The notes below the pieces were generated by a model. It was not told the origin of the DNA, searched no databases, and saw nothing but the letters and a program-made list of their open reading frames with translations. The position numbers and the translations under genes are program-made. Of a DNA stretch of 64,000 nucleotides, positions 23,805-32,533 are shown piece after piece. This DNA comes from Bacillus sp. SD088 (lineage in GTDB: Bacteria > Bacillota > Bacilli > Bacillales > Bacillaceae_C). The DNA lies in NCBI RefSeq assembly GCF_017355205.1, contig NZ_JADIJK010000020.1, positions 1 to 64,000 on the forward strand, in the 5' to 3' direction. Every line of letters begins with the position of its first letter. Positions within the stretch are counted from its first letter, which is position 1.

Positions 23805-25557
23805 GGTCATCCCCTCCGACTGGGATATTAAAGGTAATACTCGTCCCCTGATTTTCTTTACTTTCAACTGTTAAGCCATACTCTTTACCATGCTTCAATT
23901 TTAAGCGCTGATGAACATTTTTCATACCAATTGAATGCAAGTTCTCACCTTCTTCATCATTAATATGTTCAAGGATTGTGTTCAACCTTTCTTCTTGGAT
24001 CCCTTTTCCATTGTCCTTAATCAATAGTCGAATATGATTCTTTTCCTGATTTGCGATGATTTCTAGCCGGTTGTCGTTTCGATCCTTTTGAAAACCATGG
24101 ACTATATAGTTCTCCACGATCGGTTGGAGCAGTAATTTTTGCACCGGTGTTTTCTCAATTTCTCTCGGGATCTCCAAATGAACCGTCAATTTATCGGGAT
24201 GCTGTAGCTGAACAAGCTGTAAATACTGTTGAATATTTTCTACTTCCGCTTGTAATGGAACCATTTCTTTCGATTCAAGCGAATAACGTAATAATCTAGA
24301 TAGGTGGTAGATCATTTTACTTGATGTTTTCGCTCCATCTACAACTGCTGTCATCCGAATAACCTCAAGCGTATTAAATAAAAAATGCGGGTTAATTTGC
24401 GATTGTAAGGCCTTTAATTCTGCCTGATTTTGTTTCAAGCTTAGAACATAGACCTGCTCGATATATTCATTTAATTCGTCTAACATCGCATTAAAGCTGA
24501 ACGCAATCGTCGCCAATTCATCCTCGTTTTTCGATTCTGGAATACGAATTGATAAATTGCCTTTTTGCACTTCTCGAATAGAGGCGTCAATCGTTTTAAT
24601 TCTTGCTGAATACTTCCGCATAAATGTATACGTTAGGCTAAGTGCAACGATTAAGACAGCAAAAATCAAAATCCACATTGTTCCTCGTACAAACGTTAAT
24701 TTATTCAATTCCTCTTGGGGAGTGACAGTATAAGCACTAAATTCTCCGATATCGGTAATCGCATTGACAAAATACGTTTTATCTCCCCATTTGACTTCAT
24801 TTTCATTACTTTCATCTGAAAGCTTTTGAACCATTGCCTTTGGAATCCCTTGATTATTTGAATAGACAACTTGTTCTTCTTTCCCTATTAGGAAAAAGGA
24901 AGATTTAACGTCAGCATTTTCTCTTTGAACAATATTTTGTAAGCCCTCGGTTGAATAATAAATTCGCAAATCTCCCATTTTTTTTAATGTCGTTGGATTA
25001 TTGATCAAGATTGTCTTTATAAATGTATTCTCTGGTGTTTTTGCAGGGATGCCCCCTTCAAGTAATGGATTATCTGAAGAAGATGGGTTCATATTTTGAT
25101 TCCAGCGACCATGGTTATAAATGAAGAGATAATAAATCTCTGGATATTCAGATGATTCTAACGTAATCGCATTGACATCAGGATCTTGACTGAAATACCC
25201 ATAAAAATACGTATCCATATTACTAGGCATAAAAGAAGATTGTCCCGTGAATTTATCCAATCTATACTTTAAATAATCATTATATTCATTATGAAGGGCC
25301 ACAGAAAGATCATCAATAATTTCCTCTTTTTCATAAAGGTTTCGAATCAACCCATTCCAATCGGCTTCCTTATTAACAAAGTAATCCTCGACTCTCTCTA
25401 ATGTTCTTATATTTAAATCCATTTCTCTTTGAACAATCACATCGGAGTAATAATTGGTAATTAAAACGATCAAAAAAATAACGGTTATAATAATGGTTAG
25501 AGATGAAGTTAAAAGAATTCGCTTAAATACTTGATGCTTTAAACGTTTTATTGCCAT
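23797..25557 (-). CDS. Sensor histidine kinase (YesM family)
   Basis: Membrane sensor of a two-component system for carbohydrate uptake. 586 residues: one N-terminal helix (~residues 13-37), an extracellular sensing domain of ~250 residues, a second helix (~293-313), HAMP linker, His_kinase domain with H391 in LQSQINPHFLFNTL, and HATPase_c (IKDNGKGI, GMKNVHQRL). AGGAG ten bases ahead of ATG at 25557 sets the start. In this family the signal is often a binding protein loaded with sugar. Confidence 0.93.
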   Translation of the reverse strand: MAIKRLKHQVFKRILLTSSLTIIITVIFLIVLITNYYSDVIVQREMDLNIRTLERVEDYFVNKEADWNGLIRNLYEKEEIIDDLSVALHNEYNDYLKYRLDKFTGQSSFMPSNMDTYFYGYFSQDPDVNAITLESSEYPEIYYLFIYNHGRWNQNMNPSSSDNPLLEGGIPAKTPENTFIKTILINNPTTLKKMGDLRIYYSTEGLQNIVQRENADVKSSFFLIGKEEQVVYSNNQGIPKAMVQKLSDESNENEVKWGDKTYFVNAITDIGEFSAYTVTPQEELNKLTFVRGTMWILIFAVLIVALSLTYTFMRKYSARIKTIDASIREVQKGNLSIRIPESKNEDELATIAFSFNAMLDELNEYIEQVYVLSLKQNQAELKALQSQINPHFLFNTLEVIRMTAVVDGAKTSSKMIYHLSRLLRYSLESKEMVPLQAEVENIQQYLQLVQLQHPDKLTVHLEIPREIEKTPVQKLLLQPIVENYIVHGFQKDRNDNRLEIIANQEKNHIRLLIKDNGKGIQEERLNTILEHINDEEGENLHSIGMKNVHQRLKLKHGKEYGLTVESKENQGTSITFNIPVGGDDHV

Positions 25558-25714
25558 GTATTCAGATCTCCTGTCTATCAATGAGATTCGCATCTAAGTA
25601 GAAATGAACGCTTATGTAATTGTAAAAAACATATGTATAAAAAAGCAAGCTGGAACTAGGGCAATGGATCGTTTTATGAGTGATTATTCATAAACTAGTT
25701 TTCGACATGCTAAA

Positions 25715-25744
25715 AATCAAGCTGGAGGATGATCCAGCTTGATT
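25715..25744 (-). terminator. Terminator of the binding-protein gene
   Basis: AATCAAGCTGGA pairs perfectly with TCCAGCTTGATT around a 6-nt loop, followed by TTTTTA on the minus strand, 20 bases after the stop. Confidence 0.9.
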
Positions 25745-25764
25745 CTTTTATCGGTCAGATTCCT

Positions 25765-27213
25765 TTATTTTTGCTCGGCTTTCCATTCTTCAAACTGTGT
25801 TTGAATTTCATCCAACACTTTGTCGATACCCGCAGCTTTTAGTTTTTGATTAAACTTAGGCAGATATTCTTCAGGATTAACAGATCCTGTTGCTAAAGCT
25901 GGATAAAATTCTTTTGATACATTGGAAATCGAAGCAATTTCAGTTCTTACTGGATCACTGTTAAAGTGGAATCCAAGTGTTGGTGCTGGTTCTGCAGAAT
26001 CATTAAATTCTTTGAATTTATCCCATTTATCGGAAGGATCATTTTCGTATAGATCCAAAATAAAGTGGTTCCCTAATGAGTAGGTTGGCATATTGTATTT
26101 TTCGATACGAGCCGGTAGATCTTTAATTTTCCCATCATCATTTTTTTCGTAATGAACCCCTTCAATTCCTTTGTCCACAAGGTTACGAAGATATGGATCA
26201 GTATTTAATAGGTTTAAGAATTCCATCGCTTTTTCAGGGTTTTGCGATGTAGATGAAATCGCCTGAATCGCTCCAGTTACAGAATTATTGAACGTAACAG
26301 GATCCTCCATTGGTACGGAAACAACCTCATATTTTGCAGAACGGCTCCAAAGCAAATCTGAATATGGCTGCGAATCCTCTTTACGTACAAACCAGTTTTC
26401 TACATCCATTGGCCAACTATCTTTACTGGTGGCTGCATCTGATTTAAGATAACCTGCTTTGAAATATTTATGCATTGTTTTAAATGTGTCCATCGCAATA
26501 TCAGATTCGAATGGATTCACAACATGATCACGGTCACCTTCAAGAGCAAAGCCAAACGGCATTTCTTCTCCAAGGATATAGTCAAAAGGTAGATAAGCTT
26601 TAATCGTTGCCATCGGTGTAACATTTGGCTCATTTTCTTTTATCTCTTTTAACATTGGTTCAAGATCTTCTAAGTTTCTTACTTTCGATAGATCAAAATC
26701 ATATTTATCCACTAAGCGTTTATTAAATGTATAAACACTTTGTCTAGCGGTTTCTTTATTGGAAGGTATACCATAAAGCTCGCCATCTACTCTAGCCCCT
26801 TCCAAAAGTGCAGGCTCTAGAATTTCTTTCAAGTCTTTTCCTTGTTCGTCTAGTAAATCATCTAGTGGAAGGAAAGCCCCTTTTTGGGCATCTTGAACAT
26901 ATGTGCCACCCTCAGTGAAACCAATGTCAAATGGCTCGCCTGAAGAGATGACTACTTGCATTTTTTGATCATAGTCGCCCCAATCAATTTGTGTCAATTT
27001 AACAGTGGCATTGATCTTTTCTTCCGTATATTTGTTTACTTCTTCAAATACCTTCTCAGTATCTTTTTGCGGAGTACCAATCGTATACCATTTAATTTCG
27101 TATGGTTTTTCGCCCTCTCCGCCTCGGCTTTCATTTTTAGAAGAGCCACAAGCTGCAAGCACTGTTCCTACGCTTAGAAGCAAAACTAACAATAACACTA
27201 GCTTCTTTTTCAT
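25765..27213 (-). CDS. LplA-type sugar-binding lipoprotein, copy 1
   Basis: Extracytoplasmic solute-binding protein. 482 residues with a lipoprotein signal (MKKKLVLLLVLLLSVGTVLAAC, lipobox Cys near residue 22) and an LplA-like two-lobe fold (EIKWYTIGTPQKDTEKVFEEVN..., GEPFDIGF, LLDEQGKDLKEIL, SVTGAIQAISSTSQNPEKAMEFLNLL). It is a close paralogue of the protein at 29959 (about seven residues in eight identical by eye). It follows the two permeases of this cluster and ends the unit. ATG at 27213 has AAGGTGAG upstream. The sugar is unknown; alpha-mannosyl oligosaccharides are plausible. Confidence 0.92.
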   Translation of the reverse strand: MKKKLVLLLVLLLSVGTVLAACGSSKNESRGGEGEKPYEIKWYTIGTPQKDTEKVFEEVNKYTEEKINATVKLTQIDWGDYDQKMQVVISSGEPFDIGFTEGGTYVQDAQKGAFLPLDDLLDEQGKDLKEILEPALLEGARVDGELYGIPSNKETARQSVYTFNKRLVDKYDFDLSKVRNLEDLEPMLKEIKENEPNVTPMATIKAYLPFDYILGEEMPFGFALEGDRDHVVNPFESDIAMDTFKTMHKYFKAGYLKSDAATSKDSWPMDVENWFVRKEDSQPYSDLLWSRSAKYEVVSVPMEDPVTFNNSVTGAIQAISSTSQNPEKAMEFLNLLNTDPYLRNLVDKGIEGVHYEKNDDGKIKDLPARIEKYNMPTYSLGNHFILDLYENDPSDKWDKFKEFNDSAEPAPTLGFHFNSDPVRTEIASISNVSKEFYPALATGSVNPEEYLPKFNQKLKAAGIDKVLDEIQTQFEEWKAEQK

Positions 27214-27284
27214 TGTAAAACTCACCTTTTCATTTTATTCTTGGGTAATCAGAAAATAGTATGGATTTTTTTGAATGCCGCAAA

Positions 27285-27430
27285 ATGGGATATGCTCCCT
27301 TCCGCGGGCGGCTTAATGAGCCTCCTAGTGCTACGTCTATCGAGGCCTTTACGACGTGTCGGCGTTGGTCATAGGACGTAACCGTCACTAGCCGACATCC
27401 CGCAGGACTCTCGCATATATTCTTATTTCC
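27285..27430. repeat. Dispersed repeat relic between permease and binding protein
   Basis: Higher-GC non-coding segment with CCTTCCGCGGGCGGCTTAATGAGCC and CCCGCAGGACTCTCGCATAT, parts of the same family as the complete element at 38621-38851. It separates the second permease from the binding-protein gene. Confidence 0.6.
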
Positions 27431-27450
27431 ACACGATAATCTGAATAGCC

Positions 27451-28434
27451 TTATTCTTTAACGCCACCAATTGTCAATCCACTAATAAAGTATTTTTGGA
27501 AAAATGGATAAGAGACGGCAATTGGCAATGTGGCAATAACGACCATAGCCATTTTAGCTGCATCAGCTGGAATCGTATTGAACAAGCTAGACTGCTGAGA
27601 ACTGATGTCAATGTTCTGCCGCATAAACTCTAGATTCGCTTCAATTTTCATTAGTAGAGATTGCAAAGGAACTAAATTAGGCTGATCTATATACAACAGG
27701 GCGTTAAACCAGTCATTCCAATATCCAAGTGTACTAAATAAAGCAATCGTGGCAATCCCTGGTAAAGACAATGGGAACACAATTTGGAAAAACGATCTCC
27801 ATTCATTTGCTCCATCTATTCTTGCTGATTCCAGAATCGCTTCTGGAACAGATCTTATAAAGAAGGTTCTCATAATAATAATGTAAAATGCATTCATCGC
27901 GAGTGGTAAGATCAATGCCCATATCGTATTTTTAATGCCCAAAAATTGCGTTGCTACGATATATGTTGGAACCATTCCACCACTAAATAGCATCGTGAAA
28001 AAAGCAAAGAAAGTAAAGAACTTACGATATTTAAATTGCGGTCTAGAAATCGCATAGGAATAGAAGGTAATCATCGCCACACTGATGATCGTCCCTAAAA
28101 TCGTGACAACAATCGTGATCCAATAGGATTGAAGTAATTGGTCTTTCGTCTGCCACAAATATTTATAGGCATCTAGACTCCATGTTTCTGGTATTAGTTG
28201 GAAACCATTTCGCACGATACTCTCTTCACTTGTGAAAGAAATGACAATGACATAGGCAAATGGGAATAAACAAGCAATCGTAAATATCCCTAGCAGTACT
28301 GTCATAATGCCATTCGTGACTGGGTGAAATTGATGGTAATCGCGAGCTTTCTTTCTCTTTTTATTGATAATGCCATTTGGCGTTTCGTTACCTTTTGGTT
28401 GAGAAGATTGCTCAACATTATTGTTTTTACTCAT
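27451..28434 (-). CDS. Sugar ABC permease (LplC/YtcP type)
   Basis: CUT1-type permease, 327 residues. A ~45-residue basic cytoplasmic N-terminus precedes six helices; EAA loop near residue 205 (AILESARIDGANEWRSFFQIVFPLSLPGIATI); C-terminal end FFQKYFISGLTIGGVKE is typical. It pairs with the permease at 28482. The Shine-Dalgarno (AGGAGG) is 23 bases from the ATG, but a 5-bp hairpin between them shortens the distance to about 10. Confidence 0.93.
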   Translation of the reverse strand: MSKNNNVEQSSQPKGNETPNGIINKKRKKARDYHQFHPVTNGIMTVLLGIFTIACLFPFAYVIVISFTSEESIVRNGFQLIPETWSLDAYKYLWQTKDQLLQSYWITIVVTILGTIISVAMITFYSYAISRPQFKYRKFFTFFAFFTMLFSGGMVPTYIVATQFLGIKNTIWALILPLAMNAFYIIIMRTFFIRSVPEAILESARIDGANEWRSFFQIVFPLSLPGIATIALFSTLGYWNDWFNALLYIDQPNLVPLQSLLMKIEANLEFMRQNIDISSQQSSLFNTIPADAAKMAMVVIATLPIAVSYPFFQKYFISGLTIGGVKE

Positions 28435-28463
28435 AATATCAGTCGCAGGGCGACCTTCCTCCT
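28435..28463 (-). promoter_or_regulatory. Hairpin-bridged ribosome-binding site
   Basis: On the minus strand AGGAGG is followed by GTCGC-CCT-GCGAC and then ATG. Spacing is 23 bases unfolded, 10 if the 13-base hairpin is looped out. No other Shine-Dalgarno or standard start codon is seen. Confidence 0.5.
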
Positions 28464-28481
28464 CTCTGTAAAGGGTAAGCT

Positions 28482-29408
28482 TTAGAACAAAGCACTATCC
28501 TCATCAATTTTTCTCACAATATAGTTCGTAATCATAACGAGGACAAATCCAACAGCAGATTGGTAAAGACCAGCAGCAGTACTCATTCCAATATCACCAA
28601 GCGACATCAATCCTCTATATACAAAGGTATCAATGGTGTTTGTCACGGAATAAAGGGCACCTGCATCCCTCGGTACCTGGAAGAATAACCCAAAGTCTGA
28701 GTTGAAAATTTTCCCAACATCCATAATTAAAAGAATAATAATAAGTGGCTTAAGCATTGGCAATGTTACATGTTTAACCTGTTGCCATTTTGTCGCACCA
28801 TCAATCATAGCTGCTTCATAATAGGTTTTATCAATCCCAACAATAGATGCTAGATACACAATACTGCCGTATCCAATTCCCTTCCACATGCTCATAAACA
28901 CAAGGAGGAACGGCCAATATTTTGGTTCACTATACCATGCGATAGCATCAACATTGAACCACCCTAAAATGTTGTTCAATAAACCACGATCTGGGCTTAA
29001 AAAGGTAAAGACGAAATAACTCACTATAACCCAGGAAAGGAAATGTGGAAATAACATCCCTGTTTGGAAAAACTTCGCTAATTTTTTATTCGCTAATTCA
29101 CTGAGTAGGATAGCTGTGGTAACCGCTGTTACCATCCCTAACACAATAAAAATCAGATTATACCCAATTGTATTTCTTGTAATAATATAGGCACTGTCTG
29201 TACTAAATAGGTATTTAAAGTTATCCCAACCAATCCACTCACTGTTGATAATACTGGCGAAAAAACCACCTGGATCGATTCGGAACTTTTTAAAGGCGAT
29301 TACGTTTCCCGCCATTGGCAAATAAGCAAAAAGTAGAAACCAAATGGTTCCTGGCAAAACCATCAAAAGCCATATACGGTTTTTATAAATATCTTTAAAA
29401 AACTTCAT
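28482..29408 (-). CDS. Sugar ABC permease (LplB type)
   Basis: CUT1-type permease, 308 residues. First helix at about 12-32 (LLMVLPGTIWFLLFAYLPM), six helices in total, EAA loop near residue 200 (KTYYEAAMIDGATKWQQVKHVTLPMLKPL). First gene after the cre/-10 promoter region at 29436-29490. No ATP-binding subunit is encoded nearby, as usual for CUT1 systems that share an ATPase. Confidence 0.93.
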   Translation of the reverse strand: MKFFKDIYKNRIWLLMVLPGTIWFLLFAYLPMAGNVIAFKKFRIDPGGFFASIINSEWIGWDNFKYLFSTDSAYIITRNTIGYNLIFIVLGMVTAVTTAILLSELANKKLAKFFQTGMLFPHFLSWVIVSYFVFTFLSPDRGLLNNILGWFNVDAIAWYSEPKYWPFLLVFMSMWKGIGYGSIVYLASIVGIDKTYYEAAMIDGATKWQQVKHVTLPMLKPLIIILLIMDVGKIFNSDFGLFFQVPRDAGALYSVTNTIDTFVYRGLMSLGDIGMSTAAGLYQSAVGFVLVMITNYIVRKIDEDSALF

Positions 29409-29435
29409 TCTGCACTATCCTCCCTTACCATGGCC

Positions 29436-29490
29436 TGAAACCACTTTCATGTATTTATTATAAAATTTACTATAGTAGAATAGTAGTTAA
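29436..29490 (-). promoter_or_regulatory. Promoter with cre site ahead of permease operon
   Basis: On the minus strand: CTACTATTCTACTAT direct repeat, then TATAAT (29457-29462), then seven bases later TGAAAGTGGTTTCA (29436-29449), 13 of 14 to the CcpA cre consensus. The layout matches the region at 31472-31530. There is no good -35, so the conserved CTACTAT motif is a candidate activator (YesN-type regulator) site; CcpA bound at the start point would repress. Confidence 0.6.
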
Positions 29491-29900
29491 GAAATTTGAG
29501 ATTCACTAGATAAATTAAATAATCATGTAAAGACTTTCATTTTAATTTGTACAGGGTGTATTGACTTCCATGTTGGGCTGAAAATCGCCCGCCGCAAGCA
29601 TTGCTTCAGCCTCCTCACTTCGCTTCGGGGTCTTCAGCTGATGCTATTCCTGCAGGCGTGTCGCCGTTTTGGGCGATTTTCTTTGCGTTTGAAAAAGCAG
29701 AGGCTGAGCGTTAATCTCCAAGGACGGAAAATACATTTCCGTAGCGGGGTTTGTGAACCCTAGTTGTTCGTTTTTTTGGTAAAAATATTTATGCCCTAGC
29801 TTTTTTGCTCGTCTCCGAGGATTCTTTGTACAGCCTCGATTTTAGCGGGAGCCCATTTATCTCGCAGTATCATTTTTACCAGACTTTTTAAACTTCCTCT
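29491..29900. repeat. Intergenic region with dispersed-repeat relics
   Basis: No gene. It contains GAAAATCGCCC...GGGCGATTTTC (an inverted pair around 29580 and 29670), TTCAGCCTCCTCACTTCGCTTCGG, CCAAGGACGGAAAATACATTTCCG and TTTTTACCAGACTTTTTAAACTTCCTC. These are pieces of the same repeat families seen whole at 36224, 38621 and 51446. Confidence 0.6.
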
Positions 29901-29907
29901 TAAAGTA

Positions 29908-29952
29908 AAACATCAATCAGCCAGAAATTTTCATTCCTACTGATTGATGTTT
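29908..29952 (-). terminator. Terminator of binding-protein copy 2
   Basis: AAACATCAATCAG pairs perfectly with CTGATTGATGTTT across a 19-nt loop, with TTTTA next on the minus strand, 7 bases after the stop. Confidence 0.75.
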
Positions 29953-29958
29953 AATAGC

Positions 29959-31410
29959 TTATTTTTGTTCCGCCTTCCATGCGTCAAATTGTGTTTGAAT
30001 TTCATCTAACACTTTGTCGATACCAGCATCTTTTAGTTTTTGGTTAAACTTAGGTAGATATTCTTCAGGATCAACAGAGCCTGTTGATAAAGCTGGATAG
30101 AATTCTTTTGACACATTGGAAATCGAAGCAATTTCGGTTCTCACTGGATCACTGTTAAAATGAAATCCAAGTGTTGGTGATGGTTGTGCAGATTCATTAA
30201 ATTCTTTGAATTTATCCCATTTATCAGAAGGATCATCTTCGTATAGATCTAAGATAAAGTGGTTTCCTAGAGAGTAAGTTGGCATATTATAATCTTCGAT
30301 ACGTGCTGGAAGATCTGTAATTTTTCCATCATCATTCTTTTCATAATGAACCCCTTCAATTCCTTTGTCCACAAGGTTACGAAGATATGGATCCGTATTT
30401 AAGAGATTCAAGAATTCCATTGCTTTTTCAGGGTTTTGTGATGTAGATGAAATCGCCTGAATCGCTCCCGTAACCGATGTATTAAAGGTAGTTGGCTCTT
30501 CTGCTGGGACAGAGACTACTTCATACTTTGCTGAACGAGACCAAAGTAGGTCTGCATATGGTTGAGAATCTCCCATACGAACAAACCAGTTTTCTACATC
30601 CATTGGCCAGCTATCTTTACTGGTAGCTGCATCTGATTTAAGATAGCCTGCTTTGAAATACTTATGCATTGTTTTAAATGTCTCCATCGCAATATCAGAT
30701 TCAAATGGATTCACAACATGATCACGATCTCCTTCAAGAGCAAAGCCAAAAGGCATGTCTCCTTCAAAGATATAATCGAATGGAAGATAAGCTTTAAATG
30801 TTGCCACTGGTGTAATATTTGACTCATTTTCTTTAATCGTTTTCAACATTGGTTCAAGGTCTTCTAATGTTTTTACTGTGGAAATATCGAAATTATATTC
30901 ATCCACTAAGCGTTTGTTAAAAGTATAAACACTTTGTCTAGCGGCTTCTTTATTGGAAGGAATGCCATAAAGCTCTCCATCTACTCTAGCCCCTTCTAAA
31001 AGAGCTGGGTCCAAAGTTTCTTTTAACTCTTTCCCATGTTCATCTAATAAATCATCTAGCGGGAGATAAGCGCCTTTTTGGGCATCTTGAACATACGTTC
31101 CACCATTTGTAAAACCAATGTCAAATGGTTCACCTGAAGAGATGATCACCTGCATTTTTTGTTCAAAATCGCCCCAATCAATTTGTGTTAGCTTGACAGT
31201 CGCATTGATCTTTTCTTTTGTATATTTGTTTACTTCTTCAAATACCTTATTTGTATCTTTTTGTGGTGTACCAATTGTGTACCATTTAATTTCATATGGT
31301 TTTTCACCATCTCCACCCTTGCTTGATTCAGTCTTATTATTGCCACAAGCAGCAAGAACTGTACCAAGACTTAGAAGAAGCACAAGCATTAATAGTAGCG
31401 TTTTCTTCAT
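29959..31410 (-). CDS. LplA-type sugar-binding lipoprotein, copy 2
   Basis: Close paralogue of the protein at 25765: 483 residues, same lipoprotein signal and lipobox (LAAC), same motifs throughout. Differences concentrate near the N-terminus and at scattered surface positions (e.g. FGFALEGD conserved but the preceding LGEE/FEGD differs). It is monocistronic, with its own cre-containing promoter and terminator. The two copies flank the same permease pair, which suggests one transporter with two receptors of slightly different specificity, or dosage duplication. Confidence 0.92.
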   Translation of the reverse strand: MKKTLLLMLVLLLSLGTVLAACGNNKTESSKGGDGEKPYEIKWYTIGTPQKDTNKVFEEVNKYTKEKINATVKLTQIDWGDFEQKMQVIISSGEPFDIGFTNGGTYVQDAQKGAYLPLDDLLDEHGKELKETLDPALLEGARVDGELYGIPSNKEAARQSVYTFNKRLVDEYNFDISTVKTLEDLEPMLKTIKENESNITPVATFKAYLPFDYIFEGDMPFGFALEGDRDHVVNPFESDIAMETFKTMHKYFKAGYLKSDAATSKDSWPMDVENWFVRMGDSQPYADLLWSRSAKYEVVSVPAEEPTTFNTSVTGAIQAISSTSQNPEKAMEFLNLLNTDPYLRNLVDKGIEGVHYEKNDDGKITDLPARIEDYNMPTYSLGNHFILDLYEDDPSDKWDKFKEFNESAQPSPTLGFHFNSDPVRTEIASISNVSKEFYPALSTGSVDPEEYLPKFNQKLKDAGIDKVLDEIQTQFDAWKAEQK

Positions 31411-31471
31411 TTTAAATCCCCCTTTTTATTCTTACAAATTAACATTACCCTAGTTGTTTTGTACTATTCCT

Positions 31472-31530
31472 TTCAAACGCTTTCATGTATTTATCATAAG
31501 ATATACCCGAATAAAATAGTAGTTCATTTT
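31472..31530 (-). promoter_or_regulatory. Promoter with cre site ahead of binding-protein copy 2
   Basis: On the minus strand: AACTACTATTTTATTCGGG, TATGAT -10 (31493-31498), and TGAAAGCGTTTGAA (31472-31485), a cre-like site seven bases past the -10. Bases from the cre through the upstream motif align with 29436-29490, so the two promoters are paralogous. Confidence 0.6.
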
Positions 31531-31612
31531 TCTTACATTTACTGCACAAATCATAGATTTAATCGTTTTCATATTAATAGAAAATGTTCAATATTCAAAA
31601 AAATAAGAACTA

Positions 31613-31647
31613 TTCCGTCTTAAAGTGCTAAGCGCTTTAAAACGGAA
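31613..31647 (-). terminator. Long palindromic terminator of the DeoR gene
   Basis: A 17-bp arm (TTCCGTCTTAAAGTGCT) and its near-perfect complement separated by one base, downstream of the DeoR-type gene; CTTATTTTTTT follows about 10 bases later on the minus strand. The near absence of a loop is unusual, so the site could also be a protein-binding palindrome. Confidence 0.6.
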
Positions 31648-31664
31648 CAGCTCTATCTTTTAAA

Positions 31665-32459
31665 CTATTCAGCCAAAATCCAGTCAACATTTTTTTTATC
31701 TAATTCGGACTCCCATGAAGAGGGTGGCTTCTTATCACATATCATCACATCTACCTGTTCTAAAGTCGTAATCTTGGTAAAGGATTGTACACCTATTTTA
31801 CTATAATCCGCTAAAACGATTACTTCCTTGGCATTTGTAGCTGCTAATTTTGAAATGGAGGATTCGTTAAAATCATAATCACTTATTCCTGTTTTAAGTG
31901 ATACACCACCGACCGACAAGAAAGCTTTATCAACATAAAAGTTTTTCAGCATTTCTTCACATAGATAGCCAGATACGGACTGCTGATCTGGGGAGAGTTC
32001 TCCACCTAAAAGAATGACCTTTCCGCGAAACAACCCCTGTGCTAAGGCATCCTTTAAAACATTGGCGACAGGTAAAGAATTTGTAAGAATCATAAGACGA
32101 TTGAGGTTTTTTATAAATTTAGCTAGGTTTAATATCGTAGTTCCCGTATCCAAAAAGATCGTGTCCCCATCTTTTATTAAAGAAGCTGCCTTTTTCCCAA
32201 TAAGCTTTTTTTCAGTCCCCTGAATAATTTGCCGCTGTTGGTAGGGAGGCTCTCCATCTTCGTAGGATATTTTCACTGCTCCTCCGTAAACCCTTTTCAA
32301 TTTCTTTACTTTTTCCAATGCTTCTAAATCTCGGCGGATTGTCTCATTCGATACCTCTAATTTCTGTGCCAAGTCAGAAACTCGAACTTTCCCATGAGTA
32401 TCCAACTCATCGATTAACAATCTTTTTCTTTCCTCAGATAGAAGAGACAAATTTTGCAC
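31665..32459 (-). CDS. DeoR-family transcriptional regulator
   Basis: 264-residue sugar-metabolism repressor. The N-terminal DeoR HTH (LSEERKRLLIDELDTHGKVRVSDLAQKLEVSNETIRRDLEALE) leads into a sugar-phosphate isomerase-like sensor domain (IKDGDTIFLDTGTTILNLAKFI, NSLPVANVL, LLGGELSPDQQSVSG, DKAFLSVGGVSLKTGISDYDFNESSI, LADYSKIG). It follows the LplABC-type operon by 74 bases and probably controls it in response to a phosphorylated sugar. Confidence 0.93.
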   Translation of the reverse strand: MQNLSLLSEERKRLLIDELDTHGKVRVSDLAQKLEVSNETIRRDLEALEKVKKLKRVYGGAVKISYEDGEPPYQQRQIIQGTEKKLIGKKAASLIKDGDTIFLDTGTTILNLAKFIKNLNRLMILTNSLPVANVLKDALAQGLFRGKVILLGGELSPDQQSVSGYLCEEMLKNFYVDKAFLSVGGVSLKTGISDYDFNESSISKLAATNAKEVIVLADYSKIGVQSFTKITTLEQVDVMICDKKPPSSWESELDKKNVDWILAE

Positions 32460-32533
32460 CTTCTCTCTATTTCCTTTTCAAACGAAATTACTTATATCGT
32501 ACCCCTTTACTATAGCATTTTCAAATTATATTT

